Assembly (NCBI RefSeq): GCF_964204865.1
Contig: NC_135255.1
Span: forward strand, 18,753,135 to 18,817,134
Direction of reading: 5' to 3'
DNA from: Styela clava
Lineage: Eukaryota; Chordata; Ascidiacea; Stolidobranchia; Styelidae
DNA length: 64,000 bases
Positions within the stretch are counted from its first letter, which is position 1. Every line of letters starts with the position of its first letter. This document shows, in pieces, positions 1 through 12,800 of the stretch. Position numbers and translations under genes: made by a program. The notes under the pieces were generated by a model. The model saw nothing but the letters and a program-made list of their open reading frames with translations, was not told the origin of the DNA and searched no databases.

Positions 1-45
1 GTGTGGTTTATGTGACCACTGGTCGGTTACAGCTTCCTCTAACTT
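1..45 (+). repeat. SINE-A fragment at window edge
   Basis: Short stretch matching the middle of the tRNA-SINE found at 36.6, 43.3 and 43.8 kb (the part reading CCACTGGTCGGTTACAGC). It is cut by the window edge, so its full extent is unknown. Confidence 0.6.
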
Positions 46-79
46 TAAGTTCATTTATCTAAAATAACAACTAGTCAAC

Positions 80-440
80 TATTCGACCCTATTGAAATAG
101 TACCCTAGATTTCGAGGTCTGGCTTCAATATCATCCATCTTTAGTCGCCCATGATTATGAGACCCCGGATGGTACAGATGGCCCCTGGTCCCCTGAGGGC
201 GCCACAGAACAGTTGGAGAGGCCACAGCCCACAATGCTGGACGAAAAACTGATTTTACTTTTCTTGTTACAAGAAAACCTAGTTTCATACCGGATTATTT
301 GACAGGGTGTTTAACTTTGTTGAGCCTGAATTGTTTGAACATAATGGGATTTGGTATCTCCCAATTAATATAACAAATTATCACTAGAATGATAAGCAGG
401 AGGCCATGAGTGCTAAAAGCCTCCGGAAAAGGCCACAATT
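80..440. repeat. Dispersed repeat, same family as 24.56-24.84 and 29.49-29.76 kb
   Basis: The stretch shares a long run of similar sequence with 24560-24840 and 29485-29763, including GAATTGTTTGAACATAATGG and a tail mentioning AGTGCTAAAAGCCTCC. Clean ends are not visible here, but the 29.5-kb copy shows the family is a short hAT-like MITE. Confidence 0.6.
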
Positions 441-479
441 GAAAATTTGAATTTTCAGCGCAATCTGCATTCCTAAATA

Positions 480-816
480 GGATAGGATTTACGTATTTAT
501 CCCGGAGGAAAGGAAAGCCGATAAGACGGCTTATCCATATGTCGAACCACAGCCTCTCGTCCGGTTACCATTCCAAGTCGGGCATAGGATTAGTTATATT
601 GTTTGTTTTCGGAAGCATGGACTTGATGGTGCAGGAAGCCGTTACCGACCAGCGGTTACGTGAACCACCCAACGACGGCGAGGAGTCCAGCAATCCTCTC
701 GCACATAACCATCGCTGCATGGGATTCGAACCTGCAAACCCACGTAGAGTAATTAGAGGTGCGGTGGCGAGCGTATTCCTAACGCTTAGCCCGTTGAGCC
801 ACACCGCCGCGCCCTA
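480..816 (-). mobile_element. tRNA-derived SINE (SINE-A), near full length
   Basis: In minus orientation the tRNA-like head ends at 816. It has an A-box-like TGGCTCAACGGG and a B-box-like GGTTCGAATCCCA, as expected for an internal RNA polymerase III promoter. A tRNA-unrelated body follows, ending near 480 in a GGATAAATACG-type tail. Near-identical copies at 36.6, 43.3 and 43.7/55.1 kb define the family. The open frames across it on both strands are chance frames inside the SINE. Confidence 0.85.
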
Positions 817-2104
817 ACCAAACCCTAACTCAATCGCCCTAATCCAACCCTAATCGGATAATTACTGATTCTTTTATTTCGAGCGTTGGCGGGGTGTTTG
901 TTTGGGCGGGGGCTTTGTACAATCCGAGTAATAGCCTTCTAACGAATTTTAAATATCTCATATTTTAAATGGGTTGGTACATTAGTTGTGGAGGAAAGCG
1001 ATTTTTGACAACATCAATAACAGGAATAATATCAAAAAGATTTTAGCAAATATTCCTTAGTGCACGTCGTTTGAAACGAGTGTAGAAGACATTTGTGAAA
1101 TCATTATTCTATGGATTAAAGAGATTTCATCTGTGGGCATTCTGTTTGGATCATTCGTGTGACTCATTCTGAGCTGTATACAGACCACGTTTGATACTAC
1201 TAATATTTGAGCTGATTTATATCTGCAGTTGTTAATTGCGTTTCAATGAGCAAACCCAACAACAAAGAGAATAATTTAGCAAACCATCCGTAGGTCTATT
1301 TCTTGAATAATAATTATATGCACTGTACGTTGAAAAGTATGTTTATATTTATTTTCCCGATAAAACGCACACCAACAACTACCATTACATTACAAGGATC
1401 TTTTGTACGAAGAACACGCCAGTTAATTATCCAGTTAGCGTTAGGTATGCATATTGCGCTTGGAATTTAAATTTTAAACCATTTCCAACCCCAAGTGGAT
1501 AAATACTGATTTTTTAGTGTGAAACGTGGCGGGGGTGTTATTCTCAAATTTCACACTGCATTAGTGGGGGGGGCTTAATACAAATGATCCCAATATACAA
1601 AAGGTACTTTCAAGTTTAATTAAATAGGTAACAATGTTAAAGGTTAAATAATGAATCTAGATTAGATTTCTCGAGGTAACGTGGGCTATTGTTTTCACAG
1701 TGACGCTAACATCGATGTGACGCACTGGTGCAGACTTTTCACAAGGCCTGAGTATTTATCGATATTCAACATCATCTCAAAGATAGACTGAGTTCGTATA
1801 TGGACAGATGTAATTTGACACAAACTGCGCGTCCCACGCTTGTCGCAAGAACGATAGTTTATCACAATGAGTAGGTTAAGATTGATTGAAGACGTACGTA
1901 TCTATTAATATACATTATTACTAACCATATCGCATATGACTCCAGATTATTATAAATTAGGCAGCGATACGCTTTGTCTTCCTTGTTAAGACTAGTCTGT
2001 GCGGTGTGAAGATTGTCGGTGTAACACCAAGGGGAATTTTAGAGATTTTTGTTATATTAGGGAGATTTATGGAATTTTTGCGAATGGGAGTATCCCAGGC
2101 GGTG
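817..2104. other. Intergenic, repeat-derived, no gene seen
   Basis: No coding signal recognised. At 826-910 and 1480-1580 there are two copies of a short repeat containing GGATAATTACTGA-type sequence followed by GAGCGTTGGCGGG. It also occurs at 7280-7380 and around 12430-13040. The remainder shows no structure I can name. Confidence 0.4.
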
Positions 2105-2112
2105 AATTAGAG

Positions 2113-2593
2113 CAGTGGTCGGCAACCACCGGGCCGCGGCCCATCGCCGGTCCGCGGAAAGGTTACTACCGGTCCGCAGAAACGTGGCACAAAAGACGGA
2201 CAATGTCTTAATAACAGGTGTAATTGATTAACAACTCAAACAATAATTAGTTGAAAAGAGTCTTTGCGATTTAAGGGTACTTCGGCAGTTTTTTGGGCAA
2301 TATTACTAACTGAATACCCCGGCATTGCAAAAAAGCTTTACAGGCATTTTTACATCTATGTGAATTGTGAAGTCGGGTTTTTAAAACTGACAACTACAAA
2401 ATCGCAGTAGGCTGAACGTAAGAAAACACATTACTTGAATACCATTACCTTTATTCTCTGAATTTAATATCAACCTTTTTATCCTAACACATATAATATA
2501 TTACATAAGCTTATTCCGTCTGTACAAGGTGGTCCGCCAAAATTTTGGTCAGGCTTTACCGGTCCGTCACCGAAAAAAGGTTGCCGACCACTG
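2113..2593. mobile_element. hAT-type MITE, 481 bp
   Basis: Terminal inverted repeats CAGTGGTCGGCAACC and GGTTGCCGACCACTG are flanked by a perfect 8-bp target duplication AATTAGAG at 2105-2112 and 2594-2601. An 8-bp duplication with CAG-type ends is the hAT signature. No transposase is present, so it is non-autonomous. Confidence 0.9.
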
Positions 2594-2601
2594 AATTAGA
2601 G

Positions 2602-3280
2602 TAATCCTGGTGGGGGAATTTTTTGAGCTATACAACGCATCCGCTCAGAACTAGGCTCCGGATAGGTAATTAGTAATAATTATGAGACTAGTATACGTCT
2701 TGCGTAGGGCAGGGCACTACACCCAGTGCTGGGTTAACCAATGAGCAAAATGAGTACGTGCCTAGGGCATAAGAGGAAAGGGAAAAAAAGGGGAAATTTC
2801 AATAATCAATTTTTAAATGGCCTCAGTGTATTAAGGAAACAATTCGAGTTGATCAGACCGCGATACTGGCAAGTCTAAAAATAAAGTGAATGTAGGTATG
2901 ATAACATAACAGCTTCCATAATAATCACGCAAATTTATTATTCTTAAGCCCTCAATTATCAATGATACGAAAACTTTTTTATTTACATAACACCAGTTTT
3001 TATCATTATTATTTTTTAAACACGGGGCACCAAAAACTTAAGGCCTCTAAAAGGAATGATTCGGCCCTGTCTTTACCGTGAGTCCATTTCGTGTTCGGAA
3101 TTCGGATATCTCTATACATAGAAGGGGTCATGAACAAAATTCGAAAAATTGTTTAGCGATATAAAAATGTATCATGTTTCCTGAACTTATTTTCAGTGAC
3201 CCTTTTTTCCAGCCATCGCAAAATACCAGATATGTCAACAAAGATTTATTGCAATCTCTCTATTCCAGAAATTTTTTAAT
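2602..3280. other. Upstream region of the 3.3-kb gene
   Basis: AT-rich with no recognised repeat ends or coding signal. A TTTAG splice-acceptor-like site lies at about 3290, just before the start codon of the next gene, so part of this stretch could be intron or 5' leader. Confidence 0.3.
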
Positions 3281-3300
3281 TTGTGAAATTTAGCGTAAGA

Positions 3301-3942
3301 ATGGCCGAAGCGCCAGAACTTGTTATGAACATCAGACTTGATATACCAGCTGACCGAATTTATGACGTCATAAAGGAAATACAGCATATAAGATGGGACG
3401 AATTTGCTCGTCGTGCTTTGTGTTTGAAAGACAATTCTATCGACGAAATTAAGAGTAATTTTCCAAATAATAGCCGAGAACAAAAATACCAAATGTGCAG
3501 AAAATGGGAACAAGAATACCGAGGACAAAACCCGGTCGCGGCTTTCGAGGAAATAATCGACAAATTCCTTTACCCTGACCGACCTGAGAAACCTAGAGAA
3601 ATCAATAAACGGTTTTCATCTCCATCAATGTTGACTCCAAGCACCACCAATGAATCTTTTCGTCAGCATCAAAGTATCGGGAGAAAAATTTGGAACAGCG
3701 TGAAGAAAAAACGAAGAAAATTAGTTAAATCCTTAAGTTCCTTGTCGCTCTCAAATTTTCGTCTCAGTGGGAATTACGATCCACTACTCATAAATCCCGA
3801 TAATGATGAAGCAAGTTTCCGTCCAAGATCGTCAACAAGTGTTGAGAGCCGTCCTCGGGTAATTGAAACGAACAGAGATAAGTTTCGAAATCGTAAGAAT
3901 ACTTGTCCTTCAAGGAGAAGAGAAGATGTCAAATTTTATTAA
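3301..3942 (+). CDS. Death-domain protein without caspase domain
   Basis: The 213-residue product starts at the ATG at 3301; the frame is open a little upstream but without an ATG. Residues about 18-91 form a death domain: W32, FARRAL (35-40), DEIK (48-51), an EQK-x-x-M stretch and W69. The same landmarks occur in the death domain of the caspase at 30.4 kb, so they are related. Residues about 110-150 are serine-rich with a strongly basic cluster (KKKRRK), like the basic patch in the linker of the 58.8-kb caspase. No caspase domain follows before the stop. It could be an adaptor or decoy that binds death domains, a truncated caspase, or a first exon: a GTAAGA donor-like site lies near 3892. 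A TTTAG acceptor-like site lies about 10 bases before the ATG. The domain is clear; function is inferred. Confidence 0.7.
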   Translation: MAEAPELVMNIRLDIPADRIYDVIKEIQHIRWDEFARRALCLKDNSIDEIKSNFPNNSREQKYQMCRKWEQEYRGQNPVAAFEEIIDKFLYPDRPEKPREINKRFSSPSMLTPSTTNESFRQHQSIGRKIWNSVKKKRRKLVKSLSSLSLSNFRLSGNYDPLLINPDNDEASFRPRSSTSVESRPRVIETNRDKFRNRKNTCPSRRREDVKFY

Positions 3943-6868
3943 AACAGCGGACACTGTATATTGCGTATTCAATTGCAGGTCTGTTTTCCTCGGAGGTGGG
4001 CAAATCAAGGCCCACGTGCCGGATCCACCTCACCGAATGGTTTCATCCGGCCCACTTATTTCTGCTGAAATTACGACTATAGTTTTTATATAAGACTATA
4101 TTACGTTGAAAATCTCGATGAAAAACACGGCATAATGACCTTGATTGTTACGTTTTGCTTCTTCTTTTTTTTTATATAAACTGTTTTCATGCATAGTTTT
4201 TTTATATTGAGATTGGAGCCTCCCGCTCAATAACCAAGTCAAATATGTGTAGATGGCCCACTCAGTGGTGCAGATGGCCCATCTTGTTTACTTCCCACTT
4301 CGGATTTGTATGTGACCGTATGATATTTGAGCGGGATAGGATTAATCATACGGCGAACCACGGCCTCTCGTCCGGTTACCAGCTACAGGGGTGGTAGCTT
4401 AAAAGTCATATTGGGGGTGTCAAAATAGGGCTGACGAAATGCGGTCGTTGCGTGTCGAATTGGGGAAGTTGAAATCCAAGATTGTGAAGCTTTCGAACTA
4501 TTCAAATATCTGACTGCGTATCCACAAAAACTTCATTGACAATTTGCCTAATATCTTATCTAGCCCCGGGAGTATAGTACAAAATTGGGCGCCCCAGAAG
4601 TGTGTGTACCAAGTATATATATTCACTTGGCTGACACAAACAGTCCTCGAACTTATAATGTAACCAGAATAAGGGAAAATTATGGCCTAATCTGGTACAA
4701 ATACTACGGGAGTACCCAAAATTGAGATATCATGGCCACGACAAATATTGGTATTCTGGCACATCGGTTACCGGTATCACTTCTACTTTTATCATACTAT
4801 CATCTGGATATGCGGTCTCTGTATTTTCTCTTTGATTGACCAAAGACTTGTTGGAAAAAGCGAATATAATTCTTGTCACTGATCTGTTACTTATTTGTAA
4901 ACTGTTTTTTTTTTTGTTTATTTATATCTCTGTGCGTATATTTTATAATAAAACCTACCGTAAAATCATTACATTCGTTTTCCTATTTTTACAGTATTAG
5001 ATTAGATCATTGCTCCATCTTCAGGATTGGGTGACAATTCAATTGATGAAATCGACAGTAATCGCCCAAATAAAAAAAGCACACTGTACATACAAATTAC
5101 GATAAATAAAGAATAAACATCTCAGGTTGAGTGGCAGCCGCGGAAGCCAAATTTGGTTATCGATCAGCGGTATCCATAAGAAAGTCGGCGCTGCGAAAAT
5201 ATGTGTATCAAGATGACGAACAAACTGAACCCTAACCTGGTACACATACTATGTTCAGGTTGTGCGCCATCTTGGTACGGGTGCACCAGAAAGTCTAACA
5301 AGAAAATAATAATAAAAAGTCGAACTATGTATGTTATTTGAAAAAATAAATAAATAAATACGTCAAGGCATGCTAACCTGGTATGCCCAGCAATCACGCG
5401 TTTCAACAACAGGTTGTGCGCCATCTTAGTAGGAATATTTTGGGAGCACCGAATTTTGAGCAAATTAATCGGTGTAATCGAATTAGTTATGGAACACCGG
5501 GAAGATTTAAAATATATCGTGCACTTTCTTTTCAGCATTTTCACTGAACTAGTGAAGGTGAAATTCATGAGTGCCATATTGCATGACCGGGAAATTCAAG
5601 TCTACCGGCCGGTACAGCTTGTCAAAACCGGGACTATCCTGACTAGACCGTGGTAATAATTATTGAAATAAAGTTATCGACCTCAATCATGATCAATTAT
5701 GGAAAATTTCAGGTTGATCAAACCGTGAATTGTGGAGAAAAGCGATTTTCACAAGAACGCCAATCACCCAGCAAGATTTACAACAACAATAATTTAGCAA
5801 CGATCCAAACGGATAAGTATAAGTTTATTTCGACTCCATAATCAACATAACTGGCAATAAAATGATTGATAAAAACAAATGAATAAAAAACTGATTATGA
5901 AATCAGGAGCAAAAACAAAACCTCTATAGCGTACAGAATATAAGTTGGAAGGTTTTGCCAAGAAGAAGTGGTACGTGTTCACTCACCTAAATGGATTCAA
6001 TTATATACATGGAAACTAACAGGGACGGGGAACAATCCTTTTATAGTGTTAAATTGGTCAAAATAAACTTGTGTGTTTCGATCATAAAGTAACACATACT
6101 TTATAAAGCTTCTGTGTTGGCCATTTACAGATAATACTTGGTTACTGGGCCGAAAAACTTGAAAACTATTTATTTAATAAAGGCTAACGTTTATATAAAT
6201 AAGCACAATATAATAATCGGGGTCATTATGACGTGATTTTCATAGATATTTTTTACGAAAATTTATATTCATAAAAAGCATAGTCGTAATTTTAGCAGAC
6301 ACAAGTGGCCTGAATGAAATACTTCGGTGGGCCGAATTTGCCCACCTCTGACTTAGAGGAAATTTGAAGAGTAATAAAAAAAATAGGGTTTTATTAGGAA
6401 TTAGGGTATCCAATCATCTTTAATAGGAACTGAAAACTCAAAAAAAAATTCGTTTATTATCTGCGTCAAAAAATCACTTTTTCACAGCAAAGACAATGAC
6501 AAAAACTTAGCAAAGTGAATATTACAAGAACAATCGATTTTATTTTGGTCGCTCTGGTATAAAACAAAAATCGGGAAATACCTTTGAAATCAATTAAGAC
6601 ATGAAAACAATGATTAAAAGTAGAATCGAGCAACTTTTTTACAAACTACAAATATTTTGTGGTCGCGGTTGTCATAAGTGCAATATTTTCAATGGAGAAA
6701 CATAATGCTACATAAAAATTTGTTGTATTCATATAGAGAACGATTTTGGTACTACCAAAAACACAAATATATATAACTGGAAATTTAAGGTTCAGGAAAA
6801 CTGTATGTATAGCCTGCACGTGAGTAGCTTCTAGCACAAAACAATAGTTCATAGATTTTAATGCGATA
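3943..6868. other. Repeat-rich intergenic region
   Basis: GAGGTGGGCAAAT near 3994 and ATTTGCCCACCTC near 6340 are inverse to each other. Both have inside them a TAGTCGTAAT-type sequence also seen at 57.9 kb, so they may be the two ends of one decayed element filled by later insertions. Inside lie a SINE-A scrap (4325-4380), fragments of the GATGGCGG palindromic MITE (4590-4720, 5190-5280, 5390-5450) and a short AAAT run near 5345. No gene is recognised. AATAAA sites for the minus-strand receptor gene fall near 6450-6540. Confidence 0.45.
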
Positions 6869-9800
6869 TTATTCAACTGAGCCATATCCTTCTGGCACTT
6901 CCCTCATAGGCTTAGCGTAGATGACGGTGTCCTCAGTAGCATTGGCAGGCAGGCCTTGATCTAGTGGAATATTACTGGGAACCTGGTAAATACTTTCCTC
7001 TACGGGTTTTAGAGTTGGCTCGTATCCACCTAGTGGTCTGTTGCTGGGTACCTGTGTATGAAAGTTATAAAAGAAAAATATCAGGAACAGTGAAACTTAA
7101 CATTCATATTTAGCCGAAGCCTGTGAACACTGCGAAAAAACCGCTCTGACGGAACAAAGGTAATTCTTGGAACAAAGGTAACTCTTCTAGCGAAAAATAC
7201 AATCTTCAACCGCTGAAAATTTCAAAGCTATTATTAGTGAATGAGTAAAGCTATTTTTTCATGAGTACTTGTCCAGTTGGAGTTAGGAATGATTTGAATT
7301 ACCAGCGCAATATGCATTCCTAACCCTAACTGGATAATTACTAAGTTTCTAATTTTGAGCGTTGGCGGTTTTGTTGCGCAGATTTGAACACCCGGTCAGG
7401 AATCTTGAGTCTTCCTAGCTAAGTGTCTAAGTCAGGGGTCGGCAACCAATGGCCCGCGGAGCAGTAGAAACCGGCCCGCGACGCTTCACTTGGTTATAGT
7501 ACCAAAACAGCTGTTTTGACGACTATATTCTTTACGTAGAAGAATTTATTTTGAGACACGTGTAGACTAAATTATATTATAACCTAACAAGTATCTAATT
7601 CACAATTACGCGTTTAATTAATTTAAATATAATTAGACAAATGGCAGCAAAACGCAGAAAAGTTGATGCTAAGTGCAAATGGTTTAATGGCGCAAAAAAT
7701 ATTTAAATAGTCAGTCTTTGCGCGCTGCTTAATATTTAACTTCTGATCTGTGTGAAAAAGTGATTCATCGCTCATCCGTTCGGGTTTCAACTTTCTAAAA
7801 ATTTGTGCGGCCCGCCAATGACTTGCAACCTTTTATTTTGGCCCGCGAGTGACAAAAGGTTGCCGACCCCTGGTCTAAGTCTATCCTACCAATGTGGAAT
7901 ATCCACTCCATGGCGGTATTCATGGATTTCAATTCACCTGGTAATGTTGGTAAGGGTCTTCGTCATATTCTCCATCAAAAGTCTCAAAGCCTTGAAATTC
8001 GGATTTCTTTTTGGCGACAGCTTGAATCGCAGTCTGCTTATATTGCCTGAAAACATAATTGAAAATTGAGACTGAGGTGTGGGGGTTGGATTGCAGGTTT
8101 GAATTCTATGAGGATAGTTATGTGTGAAAAAAATTTGGATTCCTCGTTTCCTGGTATTTTGTTGGCTAAATAACAATAGTAGCCTCTAATTTTAGTAGTA
8201 ATAAAAATATGTTGAACTCGACCCCGATAGTTAGTAGGGTAATCTCAATTGCCTTCTTTGTAGCGGGCATAATGGCCTGCCACATAGAAAATTAGCAATA
8301 GGGTAAAATATAAAGTTTCATTCGAATGATCTCTTCTGTAGAAGTCTATGGTATACCGTAAATACAGCAAGAAAAATGGGCAGCTACAAAACACGTGTAT
8401 TGCTAATCCAGTGCGGTGTATTTTTTGGCCCTGATTAAAAATCTGAAAAGAATCTACGTTACAGTACTGCCATCTTTCGATCATATTTTATGATCATTGC
8501 TTATCCTTTTTACTGCAATGCGTACTGTGGGTATGTATTCGAAAATAAATCATTATCCCGCTCTGCGCGCGACCCTGTTTTGACTAAATTTAATTTTCTC
8601 AAAAAAAATAAACATACCTTATGATCATAATCAGGAGCAAGAGAATAACGATCGCCAACAAAACTCCCAAGATAATCGTTCCAATCGGTTGAACAGAAGT
8701 TTCTGTTAAAAATATAATTAGTAAGTCTTTATTTAGAACGTTGTTTATATGGGAATTTGTGAGGTACGGCGCATTCTCTCAAAAGTAAAGAATTTATAAA
8801 ACCAAGAGTCGGGGAAAAAATGATAATTTTCATTGTCTTTCTTCAGCTTCTGAATTAATGTAACCGGTGTATGTCGCACGAGAGCAATCTTCCCAGATCA
8901 TACGGTCATAGACGGTGGTCTGTAAGACCAGGACGTTTCAATTTTATGGCAAACCACGATAGGATTTACATATTTATCCCGGGGGAGAGGAAAGTCGATA
9001 AGATGGCTTAATCATATGACAAACCACAGACTCCCGTCCGGTTACCAGACCATGTCTGGTTTGGGATTAGTTAACCAGTTATTTGTTTCAGATGCATGGC
9101 CTTGAATGTGGAGAAAGCCGTAACCCACCAGTGGTTACGTAAACCACCCTACTCTATGTTTGTTGTTTCGAACGTTCTTAAAATTTTGAAACCCACAACT
9201 GCTTATGATTCAAATTCATGAATTCAATAAAACAAAAATCGAAAATATCTTAAAACAGCATTCTCACCTTTTCTTGTTATTCCAGGATCAGAGTCGCACG
9301 CTACAACTGTGTAGTTCAAGTCGATAAGAATCGGGTCAACGAGAACTCTGCGCAAGTGTATTTCAATTGTTTCTTTTTCTCCGTAGACCCAAGTGAATTT
9401 CTTGCATCTTTCCTGGTGCTTGTTCACAACGTTTTTGCACAAGGAATACTTTTGTTGGAAAACGTAGCATGTTCCGATTGCCATTTCATTAATACAATGG
9501 TCTGAAAAATTAAAAGCTGGCTTAGAACGAGTAAGAGGAAAATTGCGCGTTGCTGTGACCTTTTACTAGTTAGGATGAAGTTAAGATTTTCTATCAATGT
9601 AGAAATAGCATTCCCAAATTCGTGAGAAAGGAATGCAGATAAGACGGCATAATTAAATGGCAAATCATGGAATTTCGTTCAGTTAACGGTCCAAGTCGGT
9701 AGTTAATCGTTAAAAGTGTTTGGATGGCGCAGGAAGACATAATTCCGTCAGTAATAACGCTATCCGCAAATATTACGCGATCCTCTCTCGCACAGAGTTA

Positions 9801-12800
9801 TTACACGTACGAACTTCCTTTTGCCATTTCATAAATACAATGGGCTAGAAAATTTAAAGTTCGACTAAAAAATTAGAATTATTACGAGGAATGGCGCGTT
9901 TCTGTCTTCCCGGTTAAGATAGGTAGAAATAGGATTTTCATACATAAACGGCTAACGGTTCAAGGCGTGGCATCACGCTTTTCCGAAACGGCTTTTTTGT
10001 GTAGGAATGTAAGTTTCGAAAAAGTATAACAACTCTGGGATTTTAGACTTGGGTAAATCTGCAAAGGTGAAGGCAAATAAATGAAGAGACAGACGCCCTG
10101 GCCTAGTGGTTAAAGCGTCATAGTTAACCGTGTTGGCGTTGCAGATTACACATCTCGGGTTTGAATCCCATTCCTGCCACCTCACCCACGGTAGGCAATG
10201 GCTAACCGTAATAATGAGTTTTCGGATATCAGTGGTTTATTGTATAGTGTCTTGTTCGGAGCGAGAGGTCGTATACGGAACCGCTACAAACAATTTTTAT
10301 TAATTTTGAACTACACAAAATTTCGAGGTGAAAAACGAATTCTATAAAGCCCAAAAAAAGTTTGAAGTATACGTTTTGAACTAAATAACAGTAATAGTCT
10401 TCCAGCGAAAAATACATTCTTTAACCACTAAAAATGTCAGCACAATTGGTCTAGTAGTTAATGAGAAAAACGATTTTTTGATAAGAAGAATGATAATAAC
10501 AAAGCGCCCCAAAACGTGTTCAGTACGGATAATAACGAAAAATTAGGATTTTGAACAGGAAATTCGTCGTCTACAGGTAATTATGAAGTAACTTTGATTT
10601 AAGAATCTTGCGTGCACATAATAACACGGCCGGATGGATTGTGATGGTTTAAAAGCCAGCACTGGGTACAGATCACTCGCAAGGCATAATAAAGATTGAA
10701 ATATCGTCGATTATGATTTTTATTCGCAATGTAAGATACATTTTTATATTCTTGAAAAAAAATAATATTTACTTTGTATATTCAAAACGCCAGCGGCGGC
10801 CTCAAACGCCTGAAGTTGAATCCGCTCGATGTAAAGTACAACTGCCGTATTGCGAGCAATTCCGAGCTGACCAGAGCAATTCCGTTGTTCTAGTATCCAA
10901 GTTGATAATATGTCGCTGACGTCATATGGCTCCTTGAATCGAACGATCCCCGATTCATTTTGGCATAAATTCCTGGTCGATATCACCGCTGAAGAAGTTC
11001 GGAACAAGATGACTGTAAAAATGAATAGATTTGGCAAATGATGACGCCATGCTTATGACGCATTAGTCACGATAATAAAAACAAACAACAAATTGTCGTC
11101 ATGCGAAGGTTTCGTTTATCGCAACTTTGTGATTCACCACGGCGTGATTTATATAAGCGCTTATTAACGCTATTCTCTCTGGACGAGGCCGTGTACAAGC
11201 CTCAACATATTGTATTTAAAAGCTACCAGGGGATCTTTTTATACAAAGCCCAAAACTCCACCATTACCAACAGGTAGCTATATCCAGTTGTGGGATTCAG
11301 CCGGTTCGCACCGATTCTATAGAACCGCCTCACGGAATTTTATGATATCAGCGAACCGGGTAAAAAATATGACTTTCGTGATGGAACCGGCTGACGAAAA
11401 AATTGAATCCCACCACTGGCTATATCTACCAACCCAGGTCACCTTCAAAAAATTTCCCCAAACTATAATTTCATGTAGATGAAGTGCGGAATACACTAAC
11501 AATTTTATTGTCTGATGGCTTTCTAATAGAATCTCAAATATTTATTCATTCCTAAACATACTAGTTAATTATTGGACACGTTTATTGGACACGTTTAGTG
11601 GTCATAACGATCGTTTCAAAATTTTGTCGTTGGACACGTTTAGTGGCCATAACGATCCTTTCAAAATTTTGTTGTTATTGGACACGTAGTGGACATAACG
11701 ATCGTTTCAATATTATGTTGTTGTTGTTCTTGTTATCCTTGTTGTTGTTCTTGTTCTTTGACACGTTTTTAAAAAGTCGCTTTTCTCTTCGAATACTGGA
11801 CCAATTGCTTTGAAATTTTCAGTGGTTGAAGATAAAATTTTTCTCCAGAAGGCTATTACTTTTTTTTTCGCTATGACGTCATCAAAATTATTGCCATTGG
11901 GTGGCGCTACGTGTCCATATATTTGAGCATAGCTCTCTTGTTGTTATTTGTCTCCGTCTCCATTTTTAAAAAATCGAATCTTTTCTCTTCGAATACTGGA
12001 CCAATTGCTTTGATATTTTCAGTGGTTAAAGATAAAAATTTTCTCCAGAAGGCTATTACTTTTTTTCGCTATGACGTCATCAAAATTATTGCCACTGGGT
12101 AGCGCTACGTGGTCATATATTTGAGCATAGCTATCTTGTTTTTCTATACAGTAAAAAAGCTATACTCTCGACAAAAACTGATCTTCTCGATCTTTTCAAT
12201 TAAATATTACATCTTTGCGTGTTGCACCGTCGCTTCTCGATAACCAGCTTTGGTCTCTCGCGACCTCCCCAGTTGAAATGTGTGATTATCTTTTCTTTCC
12301 GTATTTTGTGTAGAACTTACCATTCTTACTGGTTGAAAAAAAAGCTTGACTTGCCCCCTCCACTAATGCAAAACGTGAGACTTGAGAAAAACAGCCCCAC
12401 CACGTTTCAAAATAAAAAAATTAGTAATTACCCAGTTAGGGTTGGGAAGGACTTGAAAATTTGAATTCCAGAGCAATCCGCATTCTTCACCTTAACTTAG
12501 GGTTACCATATTTTTGGGACTTCAAATTGGGACGCCTCGAAAGACAACGACCCATTAGCTGTGATTTTGTAACTTCACATTTTCCGATTTTACTACATAG
12601 GCCTATATTCCTACATTTAAAGCTGTCTCGGCTGTCTTTATTGACCATATTGTTATCGAAATTTCATGCGCTTATTTTCTGTCCAAATATCGGGTTCAGT
12701 TCAAAAAGTAGGAAGGAATTGACGTTAACGATACCGGTACAAATAATTCGAATTTAGAATAATTAGTATTGGTTTTACATGCGATACGTCTGTCATCAAT

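Noticed and set aside
539..817. Open frames of 79-98 codons with EWDSNPR-like or HNHRCMGFEPANP-like phrases (also 36.6, 43.0, 44.0 kb)
   Set aside because: They are translations of the SINE-A tRNA head and body on one strand or the other and recur wherever the SINE does.
10093..10192. A functional tRNA gene
   Set aside because: A- and B-box are present, but the two ends do not pair into an acceptor stem; it is a tRNA-derived repeat.
10744..11037. Single-exon start of receptor 1 at 11037
   Set aside because: The frame there has no ATG. The upstream exon at 13346-13307 supplies an ATG and signal peptide in the right phase through a TTTTTACAG acceptor at 11013.
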